The position numbers and the translations under genes are program-made. From Brevundimonas sp. UBA4553 (GTDB lineage: Bacteria; Pseudomonadota; Alphaproteobacteria; Caulobacterales; Caulobacteraceae), in the NCBI RefSeq assembly GCF_002387245.1, contig NZ_DGLD01000013.1, forward strand, positions 1 through 64,000: DNA of 64,000 bases. The letters are read 5' to 3'. Below are positions 1 through 6,964 of this stretch, in pieces. The first letter of the stretch is position 1; each line of letters opens with the position of its first letter. The notes below the pieces were generated by a model, which saw only the letters and a program-made list of their open reading frames with translations, did no database searches and had not been told where the DNA came from.

Positions 1-99
1 ACACGGGTTGAGGGTGCGGCGCGTTGATTGGGGCCGGCGCCGGTCAACGCCGCTGATTTTCAGGGATTGGCGCTGCGGGATGTGAAAGCCCGCGCGTTT

Positions 100-244
100 C
101 CCTTCTCCCCTTGTGGGAGAAGGTGGCAGCCAAAGGCTGACGGATGAGGGGTCTCTCCACGCGTTGAATCGAGAGCCTTGGCCGCCGTCGCGCAACCCCT
201 CATCCGGCCCTGCCGGGCCACCTTCTCCCGCAAGGGGAGAAGGG
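100..244. repeat. Composite intergenic palindromic repeat
   Basis: Two 28-base arms at 100-127 and 217-244 are reverse complements with one mismatch. Each arm is itself a hairpin (CCTTCTCCC, short loop, GGGAGAAGG). A second nested pair lies inside: GGATGAGGGGT at 142-152 against its complement at 195-205. The unit could fold into one long cruciform or RNA stem. It resembles dispersed intergenic palindromes I recall from alphaproteobacterial genomes, but copy number cannot be judged from this window, where I see only this copy. It lies just upstream of mutM and encodes no credible protein. Confidence 0.75.
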
Positions 245-295
245 ACGAGGAAGGCGTGGCTTCTCGGTTTGGGGCAGAAGGATTAGGCTTCCGCC

Positions 296-1159
296 ATGCC
301 TGAATTGCCCGAAGTCGAAACCGTGCGGCGTGGCCTGGAGCCGGTGCTGGAGGGGGCGCGGCTGACGATGACGCGTCAGAACCGGCCGGATCTGCGCTTT
401 CCCTTCCCCGAGCGCTTCGTCGAGCGACTGGACGGCGCGACGGTGCTGCGGCTGGATCGGCGCGCCAAGTATCTGTTGTTCCCGCTGTCGACCGGCGAGA
501 CCTGGGTGACCCATCTGGGCATGACGGGGCGCTTCACCCTGGAGGGCGTGGCGCCGGGCGTGTTCGAGACCGATGCGCCGGTGGCGGGCAAGCACGAACA
601 TATGAGCCTGACGGCCGAGCGGGCCGGGGGGCTGACCCGGCTGGGCTACGCCGATGCGCGGCGGTTCGGCTTCATGGGGCTGATCCCGAGCGAGAGTGTG
701 ACGGGCCATGCCTGGTTCGCCGGTCTGGGGCCGGAGCCGCTGGGCAACGGCTTCTCCGCCGCCCATCTGGCTGAAGCGTTCTCAGGCAAGGCGCAGAACA
801 TCAAGGTCAGCCTGCTGGACCAGAGGATCGTGGCGGGGCTGGGCAACATCTACGTGTGCGAAGCCCTCTACCGGGCCCGTATCTCGCCGCTGACCCCGGC
901 GGGCAAGGTCAGCCGACCCCGGCTGGAGCGGCTGGCGACCGAGGTGCGTCAGGTGCTGGCCGACGCCATCACGGCCGGCGGCTCGACGCTGAAGGACTTC
1001 GCCAATGTCGAGGGCGGGCAGGGCTATTTCCAGCATCGCTTCGACGTCTATGGCCGCGAGAACGCGCCGTGCCGGACCGAGGGCTGTTCCGGCGTGGTGG
1101 CGCGCGTGGTGCAAGGCGGGCGCTCGACCTTCTTCTGTCCGGTCTGCCAGAAGCGGTGA
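296..1159 (+). CDS. mutM: Formamidopyrimidine-DNA glycosylase (MutM/Fpg)
   Basis: Base-excision repair enzyme that removes 8-oxoguanine and formamidopyrimidines and nicks the abasic site. The protein is 287 residues, close to family size. It begins MPELPEVET, so after Met removal Pro2 is the Schiff-base nucleophile and Glu3 the catalytic acid. The conserved RRAKYLLF segment near residue 58 carries the beta-elimination lysine. The C-terminus has the four-cysteine zinc finger (CRTEGC and CPVC) needed for DNA binding. It lies on the + strand a few kb before dnaA, as I recall for Caulobacter relatives. The start is fixed by the catalytic N-terminus. Confidence 0.97.
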   Translation: MPELPEVETVRRGLEPVLEGARLTMTRQNRPDLRFPFPERFVERLDGATVLRLDRRAKYLLFPLSTGETWVTHLGMTGRFTLEGVAPGVFETDAPVAGKHEHMSLTAERAGGLTRLGYADARRFGFMGLIPSESVTGHAWFAGLGPEPLGNGFSAAHLAEAFSGKAQNIKVSLLDQRIVAGLGNIYVCEALYRARISPLTPAGKVSRPRLERLATEVRQVLADAITAGGSTLKDFANVEGGQGYFQHRFDVYGRENAPCRTEGCSGVVARVVQGGRSTFFCPVCQKR

Positions 1160-1195
1160 TGTGTCGGGAAAATCCGACCTGATGTAAAAAATAAT

Positions 1196-1208
1196 AGACA
1201 TGATGTCT
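1196..1208. promoter_or_regulatory. Candidate operator palindrome ahead of the XRE operon
   Basis: AGACAT-G-ATGTCT is a perfect 13-base palindrome in an AT-rich patch (TAAAAAATAATAG just before it), 48 bases ahead of the first gene of a three-gene unit that ends in a small XRE repressor. Position and symmetry suit an autoregulatory operator. This is inference only. Confidence 0.4.
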
Positions 1209-1255
1209 GCGGCGTGCGACATCGCCTCATCGCTTGGGATCAAGGAGAGGGCGCA

Positions 1256-1720
1256 ATGTCGTTCAGGGAAAAACTGTCGTGGGGCGTGCTGCTGACCACG
1301 TCGGCGGTGTGGAGCTTCTATTTCGTGCGGCTGGGGCTGAGGGCGGCCGACGGCCTGCTGACCCAGGATCTGGTGCTGTGGACCATGGGGGTCTGCATCG
1401 GCTTCAGCGTGGCGGCCCATGTGGGCTTTTCCATTCTGGCGGCGGTCAGCACGTCGAAGGCGGAGCGGTCGGTGGTCGATGAACGCGAGCAGGGCGTAGC
1501 CTTGCGAGCCAGTCAGGCGGCGTTCCTGACCCTGAGCGCGGTGCTCGGCGGGCTGGCGGCCTTCGCCTATGTCTATGCGCGCAAGCATCCCGATCTGCTG
1601 GGTACGGAGCCCCTGGCGGCGGCCATGCTGCTAGCGGCCAATGGCGTGATCCTCGCCCTCGCCCTGTCCGAGGTGGTGCGTCACGCCACCCAGATCACCC
1701 TGCTGCGCCGGGTCGGCTGA
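1256..1720 (+). CDS. Small four-helix membrane protein, first of a tandem pair
   Basis: A 154-residue protein with about four hydrophobic segments (roughly residues 10-28, 42-65, 88-108 and 120-142), so probably an inner-membrane protein. No enzymatic motif is visible. The next gene is a paralogue: both start M(S/T)FREK and share an ERxxxDEREQ/E segment after the second helix. ATG 1256 is chosen because AAGGAGAGG lies 5-10 bases upstream; an in-frame ATG at 1214 lacks such a site. It forms an operon with the next two genes, ending in an XRE regulator. Membrane protein plus small XRE regulator pairs are common, with unknown function. Confidence 0.8.
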   Translation: MSFREKLSWGVLLTTSAVWSFYFVRLGLRAADGLLTQDLVLWTMGVCIGFSVAAHVGFSILAAVSTSKAERSVVDEREQGVALRASQAAFLTLSAVLGGLAAFAYVYARKHPDLLGTEPLAAAMLLAANGVILALALSEVVRHATQITLLRRVG

Positions 1721-1746
1721 CAGTCGGCCTCGAATAGGAGCGTGTG

Positions 1747-2235
1747 ATGACGTTTCGCGAAAAGCATCTGTGGGTGGCCATCATCGCCGGGCTGGCGGTC
1801 TGGGGCGCCTATGGCTGGAAGTTTACAGAGCGGGTGCTGGCCGGGGGATTGAGGCAGGCCGATTTCGCGGCTGACATGGGCGGGTTGTTCGTCCTCGGCC
1901 TGATCGCGGTGGTGGTGCTGGAGATGGGGCTGACGGCGCTGGCCCGCCTGACCACGTCCAGGGCCGAGCGCCGGGCGCGCGACGAGCGCGAGGGTCTGGC
2001 GACGCTGCAGGCCAGCCATGTCTCGCTGATGCTGCTGATCGGCCTGCTGGTGACGGTCGCGGCGGTCGCCTACGGGATCGGCTTCTGGGGCGCCGCCCAT
2101 CCCGAGCGGCTGGCGCGGTGGATGATCCCCGGCAATGGTCTGGTGCTGGCGGCCAATGCGGTGCTGGGCTGCATCATGGCGTCGGAGCTGGCGCGCTGGG
2201 CCCTGTCCCTGGCCCTGCTGAAGCGGGGGCGGTGA
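1747..2235 (+). CDS. Small four-helix membrane protein, second of a tandem pair
   Basis: A 162-residue protein with four predicted membrane segments, similar in layout to the preceding gene (start MTFREK, ERRARDERE motif after helix 2). It probably arose by tandem duplication. ATG 1747 is 6 bases after GGAG; a GTG at 1744 is also possible and would add one residue. The stop codon overlaps the ATG of the XRE gene by one base (TGATG), so translation is probably coupled. Function unknown. Confidence 0.8.
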   Translation: MTFREKHLWVAIIAGLAVWGAYGWKFTERVLAGGLRQADFAADMGGLFVLGLIAVVVLEMGLTALARLTTSRAERRARDEREGLATLQASHVSLMLLIGLLVTVAAVAYGIGFWGAAHPERLARWMIPGNGLVLAANAVLGCIMASELARWALSLALLKRGR

Positions 2236-2453
2236 TGGGCAAGGCCCCCCCTCCTATAAGGAACCGCATCCGCGAACTGCGCTTCCACGCCGAGGAGATG
2301 ACCCAGGCCGATCTGGCCGCGCGCATCGGCATGACCCGCCAGACCATCGTGGCCATGGAGCAGGGCAAGTATTCGCCCAGCCTGGAGGCCGCCTTCCGCA
2401 TCGCCCAGGTCTTCGGCGTCGAGATCGGCGAGGTGTTCCAGTGGGAGGGCTGA
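2235..2453 (+). CDS. Small XRE-family transcriptional regulator
   Basis: A 72-residue protein made almost entirely of one Cro/CI helix-turn-helix. The segment MTQADLAARIGMTRQTIV near residues 20-37 gives the two helices, and GKYSPSLEAAFRIAQ is the typical third part. It resembles the YozG-type short regulators. It is translationally coupled to the membrane-protein pair upstream and probably controls the operon, perhaps through the palindrome at 1196-1208. DNA binding is well supported; the target is inferred. Confidence 0.88.
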   Translation: MGKAPPPIRNRIRELRFHAEEMTQADLAARIGMTRQTIVAMEQGKYSPSLEAAFRIAQVFGVEIGEVFQWEG

Positions 2454-2495
2454 GGCGCTAGACCTCCTCCGAACAGATATAGTGAGGAGCGCCTG

Positions 2496-3281
2496 ATGGC
2501 CGACGCCTATTCCACCCTGCTGATCGAACGTCACGCCGACGGCTATGCGGTCGTGACCCTGAACCGGCCCGAGGCGCTGAACGCGCTGAACACCACCCTG
2601 ACGGGCGAGCTGGGCGACTTTCTGGAGAGCGTGGCCGACGACGACGGCGTGCGTTGCGTGGTCCTGACCGGGTCGGTCAAGGCCTTCGCGGCCGGCGCCG
2701 ACATCAAGGAGATGGCGGATCAGGCCTATGCCGACATGTATCGCGGCAACTTCTTCGCCCGCGCCCACGACCGGGTGGCTGGGTTCAGGAAGCCGATCAT
2801 CGCGGCGGTGTCGGGCTATGCCCTGGGCGGCGGCTGCGAGCTGGCCATGCTGTGCGACTTCATCATCGCCTCGGAGACGGCGAAGTTCGGCCAGCCCGAG
2901 ATCAACCTGGGCGTGGCGCCTGGCATCGGCGGTTCGCAGCGCCTGACCCGCGCCGTGGGCAAGTCGAAGGCGATGGACATGTGTCTGACCGGGCGGATGA
3001 TGGACGCGGCCGAGGCCGAGCGCGCGGGTCTGGTGTCGCGGGTGGTGGCGTCCGACGCCCTGCTGGACGAGGCGCGGGCCGCGGCGGCCAAGATCGCCGG
3101 CCAGTCGATCCTGGCGGTCATGGCCAACAAGGAGCTGGTCAACGCCGCCTTCGAGACGACCCTGACACAAGGGGTGGTGTTCGAGCGCCGCCTGTTTCAC
3201 TCCCTGTTCGCCTTCGAGGACCAGAAGGAGGGGATGTCGGCCTTCGTCGAGAAGCGCAAACCCGCCTTCACGGGGCGCTGA
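2496..3281 (+). CDS. Enoyl-CoA hydratase
   Basis: Crotonase-fold enzyme, 261 residues, hydrating trans-2-enoyl-CoA to 3-hydroxyacyl-CoA in fatty-acid beta-oxidation. The oxyanion-hole segment AAGADIKEM (about 65-73) and the signature ALGGGCELAM (109-118) are present. Both catalytic glutamates of the rat mitochondrial enzyme are kept: Glu115 in GGGCE and Glu135 in GQPE, which argues for true hydratase activity. It has its own ribosome site (AGGAGCGCC before ATG). The next gene, rpsT, has its own promoter, so co-transcription is not needed. Confidence 0.93.
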   Translation: MADAYSTLLIERHADGYAVVTLNRPEALNALNTTLTGELGDFLESVADDDGVRCVVLTGSVKAFAAGADIKEMADQAYADMYRGNFFARAHDRVAGFRKPIIAAVSGYALGGGCELAMLCDFIIASETAKFGQPEINLGVAPGIGGSQRLTRAVGKSKAMDMCLTGRMMDAAEAERAGLVSRVVASDALLDEARAAAAKIAGQSILAVMANKELVNAAFETTLTQGVVFERRLFHSLFAFEDQKEGMSAFVEKRKPAFTGR

Positions 3282-3316
3282 AACCCAGGCCCTGATTCAA
3301 TTCCGGCCGTGTCGCG

Positions 3317-3345
3317 TTGACCGGCCGGAGCCTTTCCGCTATAGC
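3317..3345 (+). promoter_or_regulatory. Housekeeping promoter of rpsT
   Basis: TTGACC at 3317-3322, a 17-base spacer, then TATAGC at 3340-3345, a good match to the housekeeping sigma consensus. It leaves a leader of about 60 bases before the rpsT ATG. Confidence 0.65.
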
Positions 3346-3414
3346 CGCCCGCTCTTGAGATTTCCTCGCCGTGGACGTGGGTTCGCGGCGTTTTCGTTCG
3401 AAGGTTTTTACCCG

Positions 3415-3684
3415 ATGGCCAACAATGCAGGCGCCCGCAAGGCGATCCGCAAGATCGAAGCGCGGACCGAAGTGAACAAGGCCCGCCGCACCCGCGTTCG
3501 CACCTACCTGCGCAAGTTCCAGGAAGCCCTGACGGGCGGAGACGTCGAAGCCGCCAAGAGCGCCTTCATCACGGCTCAGTCGGAACTGATGCGCGCCGTG
3601 TCGAAGGGCGTGGTTCACAAGAACACCGGCTCGCGCAAGGTTTCGCGCCTGGCCGCCCAGCTGAAGAAGCTGTCGGCCGCCTGA
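3415..3684 (+). CDS. rpsT: 30S ribosomal protein S20
   Basis: An 89-residue, Lys/Arg- and Ala-rich helical protein that binds 16S rRNA early in assembly of the small subunit. The N-terminus MANNAGARKAIRK, the RRTRVRTYLRKF segment and the KGVVHKNTGSRKVSRLA motif near the C-terminus are diagnostic. ATG 3415 is chosen because the mature family starts MAN(N/H)xSA; the longer in-frame reading from 3355 runs through the promoter leader. The place just before dnaA is typical of alphaproteobacteria. Confidence 0.97.
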   Translation: MANNAGARKAIRKIEARTEVNKARRTRVRTYLRKFQEALTGGDVEAAKSAFITAQSELMRAVSKGVVHKNTGSRKVSRLAAQLKKLSAA

Positions 3685-4192
3685 TTTAGGCGGCGTCGGG
3701 ACGGGCTTTCACGCCTTTGTCAAACGACGTCATCTAACGCGTCCGGATGACCCGTAACGGGGTTGTCGCAAGAAAATCTAGCGATTTCAACGGCGAGGGC
3801 GCGCAAGCTCCCTCGCCGTCTTGCTGTCTGGTGCTAAGTGCACGAGGGAATCCGGGGCTCGGAAATGGGGCGAAATCGCCATTTTCTCAAGCGCCGCCGA
3901 GGTTTGCCGGAGTCAAACAATTTAAGTGCGAATCTCGACTCGAATCAGCGTTGATCTCCGCCGCGCGGCGCGTAAGTTCGAGGGGTAACGCACTTCCATC
4001 CAGTCTGGATTGAAGGCGAGGGAAATCAAAGGTTTCCCTCGGCGGGAGATGTCTGTCTGTGAGTACGACCCCACTCGCGAAGCCTGGCTTCGCGGGGCAG
4101 GAGAAGTCGTCCCGGATCGGCGTGTTCGAAGGGCGTTCGTTCGGTGGACTAACTATTCTGGCGGGTGTCTGAGAATGATCGGGGGCGCACTA
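3685..4192 (+). promoter_or_regulatory. rpsT-dnaA intergenic region, dnaA control region
   Basis: About 500 bases without a convincing gene. It holds a hairpin after rpsT (3790-3819) and five GANTC sites at 3849-3853, 3910-3914, 3930-3934, 3937-3941 and 3942-3946. The short open frame at 3747-4013 has no recognisable protein and no ribosome site. In Caulobacter crescentus dnaA has a long leader and its transcription responds to CcrM methylation of GANTC, so this region is probably the dnaA promoter and leader. I found no convincing DnaA-box cluster that would mark an origin here. Confidence 0.65.
3790..3819 (+). terminator. Hairpin, probable rpsT terminator
   Basis: A perfect 10-base-pair stem (ACGGCGAGGG against CCCTCGCCGT) with a 10-base loop, followed by a modestly T-rich stretch CTTGCTGTCT. 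It is about 105 bases after the rpsT stop. The weak T tract makes the terminator reading uncertain. Confidence 0.5.
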
Positions 4193-5638
4193 ATGACGGG
4201 CATGACGGATCCTGACCGTATCTGGAACGAGGCGGCGGGCCGCCTGAAGACCGAGATCGGCGACGGGCCCTTCAGCAGCTATATCGCGCCCTCGGCCGTG
4301 CGTCTGGATGCGAACGGCAATCTGATCCTGGTGACGCCCACCGCCTATGCGCGGGACTGGGTGCGCAAGAACGCCCTGCGTCGCATGAACGAGCTGTGGC
4401 TGGGCCTGGACGGCCTGTCGCGCCGACTGGACGTGCGCTGCCGCGCCGAGGTGGGCTCGCCCGCCCCGGCCACCGCCTTCCCGGCCGGCGAGGCGCCGCG
4501 CCTGGCCTCGGTCGGCGGCGTGGTCGCCCCCGCCTCCGTCATGGCGCCGGCCGCGTCCGCCTTCGCCCCCTCGACCGACGGCGCCCGCGCCGTGCGCGCC
4601 GCCGGCCTGCAGGAGCGCCTGACCTTCGACAGCTTCGTCGAGGGCCAGGGCAACGCCTTCGCCCTAGCCATCGCCAAGCAGGTCGCCAGCTGGGCCGACG
4701 GCCATTTCAACCCGGTCTTCTTCTGCGGCCCCTACGGCTACGGCAAGACCCACCTGCTGAACGCCATCGCCTGGGAGGCGCAGCGCCTGCGCCCCGACGC
4801 CAAGGTGGTCTATCTGACCGCCGAGCGTTTCCTGTCGACCTTCGTGCGGGCCATGCAGGACCGCTCGACCGCGGCCTTCAAGGAGAGCCTGCGTTCGGCC
4901 GACATGCTGCTGCTGGACGACGTCCAGTTCGTCGGCGGCAAGACCTCGACCCAGGAAGAACTGCTCAACACCCTGACCTCGCTGATCGAGGACGGCAAAC
5001 GCATCGTCCTGTCGGCTGACCGCGCCCCGACCGCCCTGACCGATGTCGAGCCGCGCCTGCGCAGCCATCTGGCCGCCGGCCTGACCTGCCCGGTCGAAGC
5101 CGCCGACCGCAGTCTGAAGGTCGCTGTGGCCCAGTCGCGTCTGAACGCCCTGGCCAGGCTGGGCGTCGTCTCGGGCGAGGCGCGCGCTGATGTTCTGGAA
5201 CACCTGGTGGACCGCACCCCCGGCTCGATGCGCGAGCTGGAAGGCGCGGTGAACACCCTGGCCGCCGTCGCCGGCGCCCGCCTGTCGACCCTGACGGTCG
5301 ATGAGGCGCAGAGCCTGCTGGGCGTCGCCCTGCGCGGCGGCCCCGAGCGCCGCATCACGGTGGACGAGATCCAGAAGACGGTCGCCGACCACTTCAACCT
5401 GAAGCAGGCCGATCTGCTGAGCGAGCGCCGCACCCGCGCCATAGCCCGCCCGCGCCAGATCGCCATGTATCTGTGCAAGCAGCACACCACCCGCTCCTAT
5501 CCCGACATCGGCCGTCGCTTCGGCGGACGCGATCACACGACCGTCCTGCACGGCGTGCGCAAGATCGAGGAGCTGATGCCCAAGGAAGACCAGATCGCCC
5601 GCGACGTGGAGGCCCTGACGCGCAAGCTGCGCGGCTAG
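4193..5638 (+). CDS. dnaA: Chromosomal replication initiator DnaA
   Basis: AAA+ initiator that binds DnaA boxes and opens the origin. With ATG 4193 it has 481 residues: N-terminal domain I (about 1-85), a Pro/Ala-rich linker (about 90-140), the AAA+ core with Walker A GPYGYGKTH and Walker B LLLDDVQF, and C-terminal domain IV with RRFGGRDHTTVLHGVRKIE, the DnaA-box-reading signature. Box VII reads RLRSHL, with His where most DnaA proteins have the arginine finger (RLRSRF). Other in-frame ATGs at 4010, 4175 and 4202 are possible starts; 4193 gives a normal domain I. The gene precedes dnaN, recF and gyrB. Confidence 0.96.
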   Translation: MTGMTDPDRIWNEAAGRLKTEIGDGPFSSYIAPSAVRLDANGNLILVTPTAYARDWVRKNALRRMNELWLGLDGLSRRLDVRCRAEVGSPAPATAFPAGEAPRLASVGGVVAPASVMAPAASAFAPSTDGARAVRAAGLQERLTFDSFVEGQGNAFALAIAKQVASWADGHFNPVFFCGPYGYGKTHLLNAIAWEAQRLRPDAKVVYLTAERFLSTFVRAMQDRSTAAFKESLRSADMLLLDDVQFVGGKTSTQEELLNTLTSLIEDGKRIVLSADRAPTALTDVEPRLRSHLAAGLTCPVEAADRSLKVAVAQSRLNALARLGVVSGEARADVLEHLVDRTPGSMRELEGAVNTLAAVAGARLSTLTVDEAQSLLGVALRGGPERRITVDEIQKTVADHFNLKQADLLSERRTRAIARPRQIAMYLCKQHTTRSYPDIGRRFGGRDHTTVLHGVRKIEELMPKEDQIARDVEALTRKLRG

Positions 5639-5690
5639 GAAGGGAGCGGCGCGCAAACTGCGCGGCCAGGCGTTTCGTCCACGGCGCGCC

Positions 5691-5699
5691 TGTGGATAG
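5691..5699 (-). promoter_or_regulatory. DnaA-box-like site between dnaA and dnaN
   Basis: TGTGGATAG matches the complement of the DnaA box TTATCCACA at 8 of 9 positions. It sits 53 bases after the dnaA stop and could mediate DnaA control of dnaN. A single box does not make an origin. Confidence 0.45.
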
Positions 5700-5732
5700 C
5701 GGGGGCAGACGTCTGAGGATGTCGGCCCCCCG

Positions 5733-5760
5733 TTGCCCCCGCCGCTCAATGCGCTAGTGT
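5733..5760 (+). promoter_or_regulatory. Possible dnaN promoter
   Basis: TTGCCC at 5733-5738, a 16-base spacer and TAGTGT at 5755-5760, 56 bases before the dnaN ATG. The -10 match is partial. The dnaA-dnaN gap of 178 bases is long enough for a separate promoter. Confidence 0.3.
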
Positions 5761-5816
5761 TCCAGCCCATCCTTACGGCGACGCTGCTGACGGCGTCGCG
5801 GCCCGGGCGAGACCAC

Positions 5817-6935
5817 ATGCAGCTGACCATCGAACGTTCCGCGCTCCTGAAAGCCCTCGGGCACGTTCAGAGCGTGGTCGAGCGCCGCAACACCATTCCG
5901 ATCCTGTCGAACGTGCTGCTGAGCGCCGGGCGCGACCGCCTGTCCTTCGCCGCCACCGACCTCGACATGGAGATGGTCGACGAGGCCGAGGCCCAGGTGA
6001 ACGTCGAGGGCCAGATCACGGCCCCGGCCCACACCCTGTATGAGATCGTCAAGAAGCTGCCGGACGGCGCCGAGGTCTCGCTGACCTATTCGGGCGACGA
6101 TCCGCGCCTGGTGATCTCGGCCGGGCGTTCGCGCTTCAACCTGCCGGTGCTGCCGGCGGGCGACTTCCCGGTCATGTCGACGGAAACCTCGGGCGCGCGC
6201 TACAGCCTGCCCAAGGAAGATCTGGCGCGCCTGATCGACAAGACCCGCTTCGCCGTCTCGACCGAAGAGACGCGCTATTATCTGAACGGCCTCTACCTGC
6301 ACACGGTGGCCGAGGGCGGCATTCCGCTGCTGCGCGCCGTGGCCACCGACGGTCACCGCCTGGCCCTGGCCGAGACCCCGGCGCCGGAAGGCGCGGCGGG
6401 CGGCCCCGGCGTCATCGTGCCCCGCAAGACCGTCGATCAGGTCCGTCGTCTGCTGGACGACGGAAACGGTCCGGTCGAGGTCCAGGTCTCGGTCCAGAAG
6501 ATCCGCTTCGAGTTCGGCCAGGCCAGCCTGACCTCCAAGGTCATCGACGGCGCCTTCCCCGACTATCTGCGCGTCATCCCCAAGGGCAATGACAAGCAGG
6601 CCGACATCGACAACGCCCTCTTCTCCAAGGCCGTCGACCGCGTGGCCACCATCTCGGCCGAGAAGAGCCGCTCGGTGAAGCTGGCCTTCGACAACGACCG
6701 GGTGAAGCTGACCGTCCGCAACATGGAAGCCGGTCAGGCCGAGGAAGAGGTCGAGATCGGCTATTCCGAAGAGCCCTTCGAGATCGGCTTCAACGCCCGC
6801 TACCTGCTGGACGTCGCCGGCCAGATCACCGGCGAGACCGCCCACTTCAAATTCGCCGACCCGGCCAGCCCGACCCTGGTGCTCGACCCGGCCGACGTGG
6901 GCGTGCAGTACGTGCTGATGCCGCTGCGGGTGTGA
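5817..6935 (+). CDS. dnaN: DNA polymerase III beta subunit, sliding clamp
   Basis: A 372-residue protein that forms the dimeric ring tethering DNA polymerase III to DNA. It begins MQLTIERSALLKAL and has the three repeated clamp domains (about 1-120, 130-250 and 255-372). Typical segments are VERRNTIPILSNVLL in domain 1, GLYLH and ATDGHRLA in domain 2 and the C-terminal QYVLMPLR that forms the partner-binding pocket. ATG 5817 is preferred over the in-frame ATG at 5733, whose extra 28 residues have no family counterpart. Confidence 0.98.
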   Translation: MQLTIERSALLKALGHVQSVVERRNTIPILSNVLLSAGRDRLSFAATDLDMEMVDEAEAQVNVEGQITAPAHTLYEIVKKLPDGAEVSLTYSGDDPRLVISAGRSRFNLPVLPAGDFPVMSTETSGARYSLPKEDLARLIDKTRFAVSTEETRYYLNGLYLHTVAEGGIPLLRAVATDGHRLALAETPAPEGAAGGPGVIVPRKTVDQVRRLLDDGNGPVEVQVSVQKIRFEFGQASLTSKVIDGAFPDYLRVIPKGNDKQADIDNALFSKAVDRVATISAEKSRSVKLAFDNDRVKLTVRNMEAGQAEEEVEIGYSEEPFEIGFNARYLLDVAGQITGETAHFKFADPASPTLVLDPADVGVQYVLMPLRV

Positions 6936-6964
6936 TTCTGCGCGTCATACCCTAAGGAGGGGGC

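Noticed and set aside
3747..4013. An 88-codon frame between rpsT and dnaA
   Set aside because: It has no ribosome site and no protein-like composition, and it covers the GANTC cluster and hairpin of the dnaA control region.
3685..4192. Chromosomal origin of replication next to dnaA
   Set aside because: No cluster of DnaA boxes or AT-rich unwinding repeat is visible; in Caulobacter relatives the origin is at a different place.
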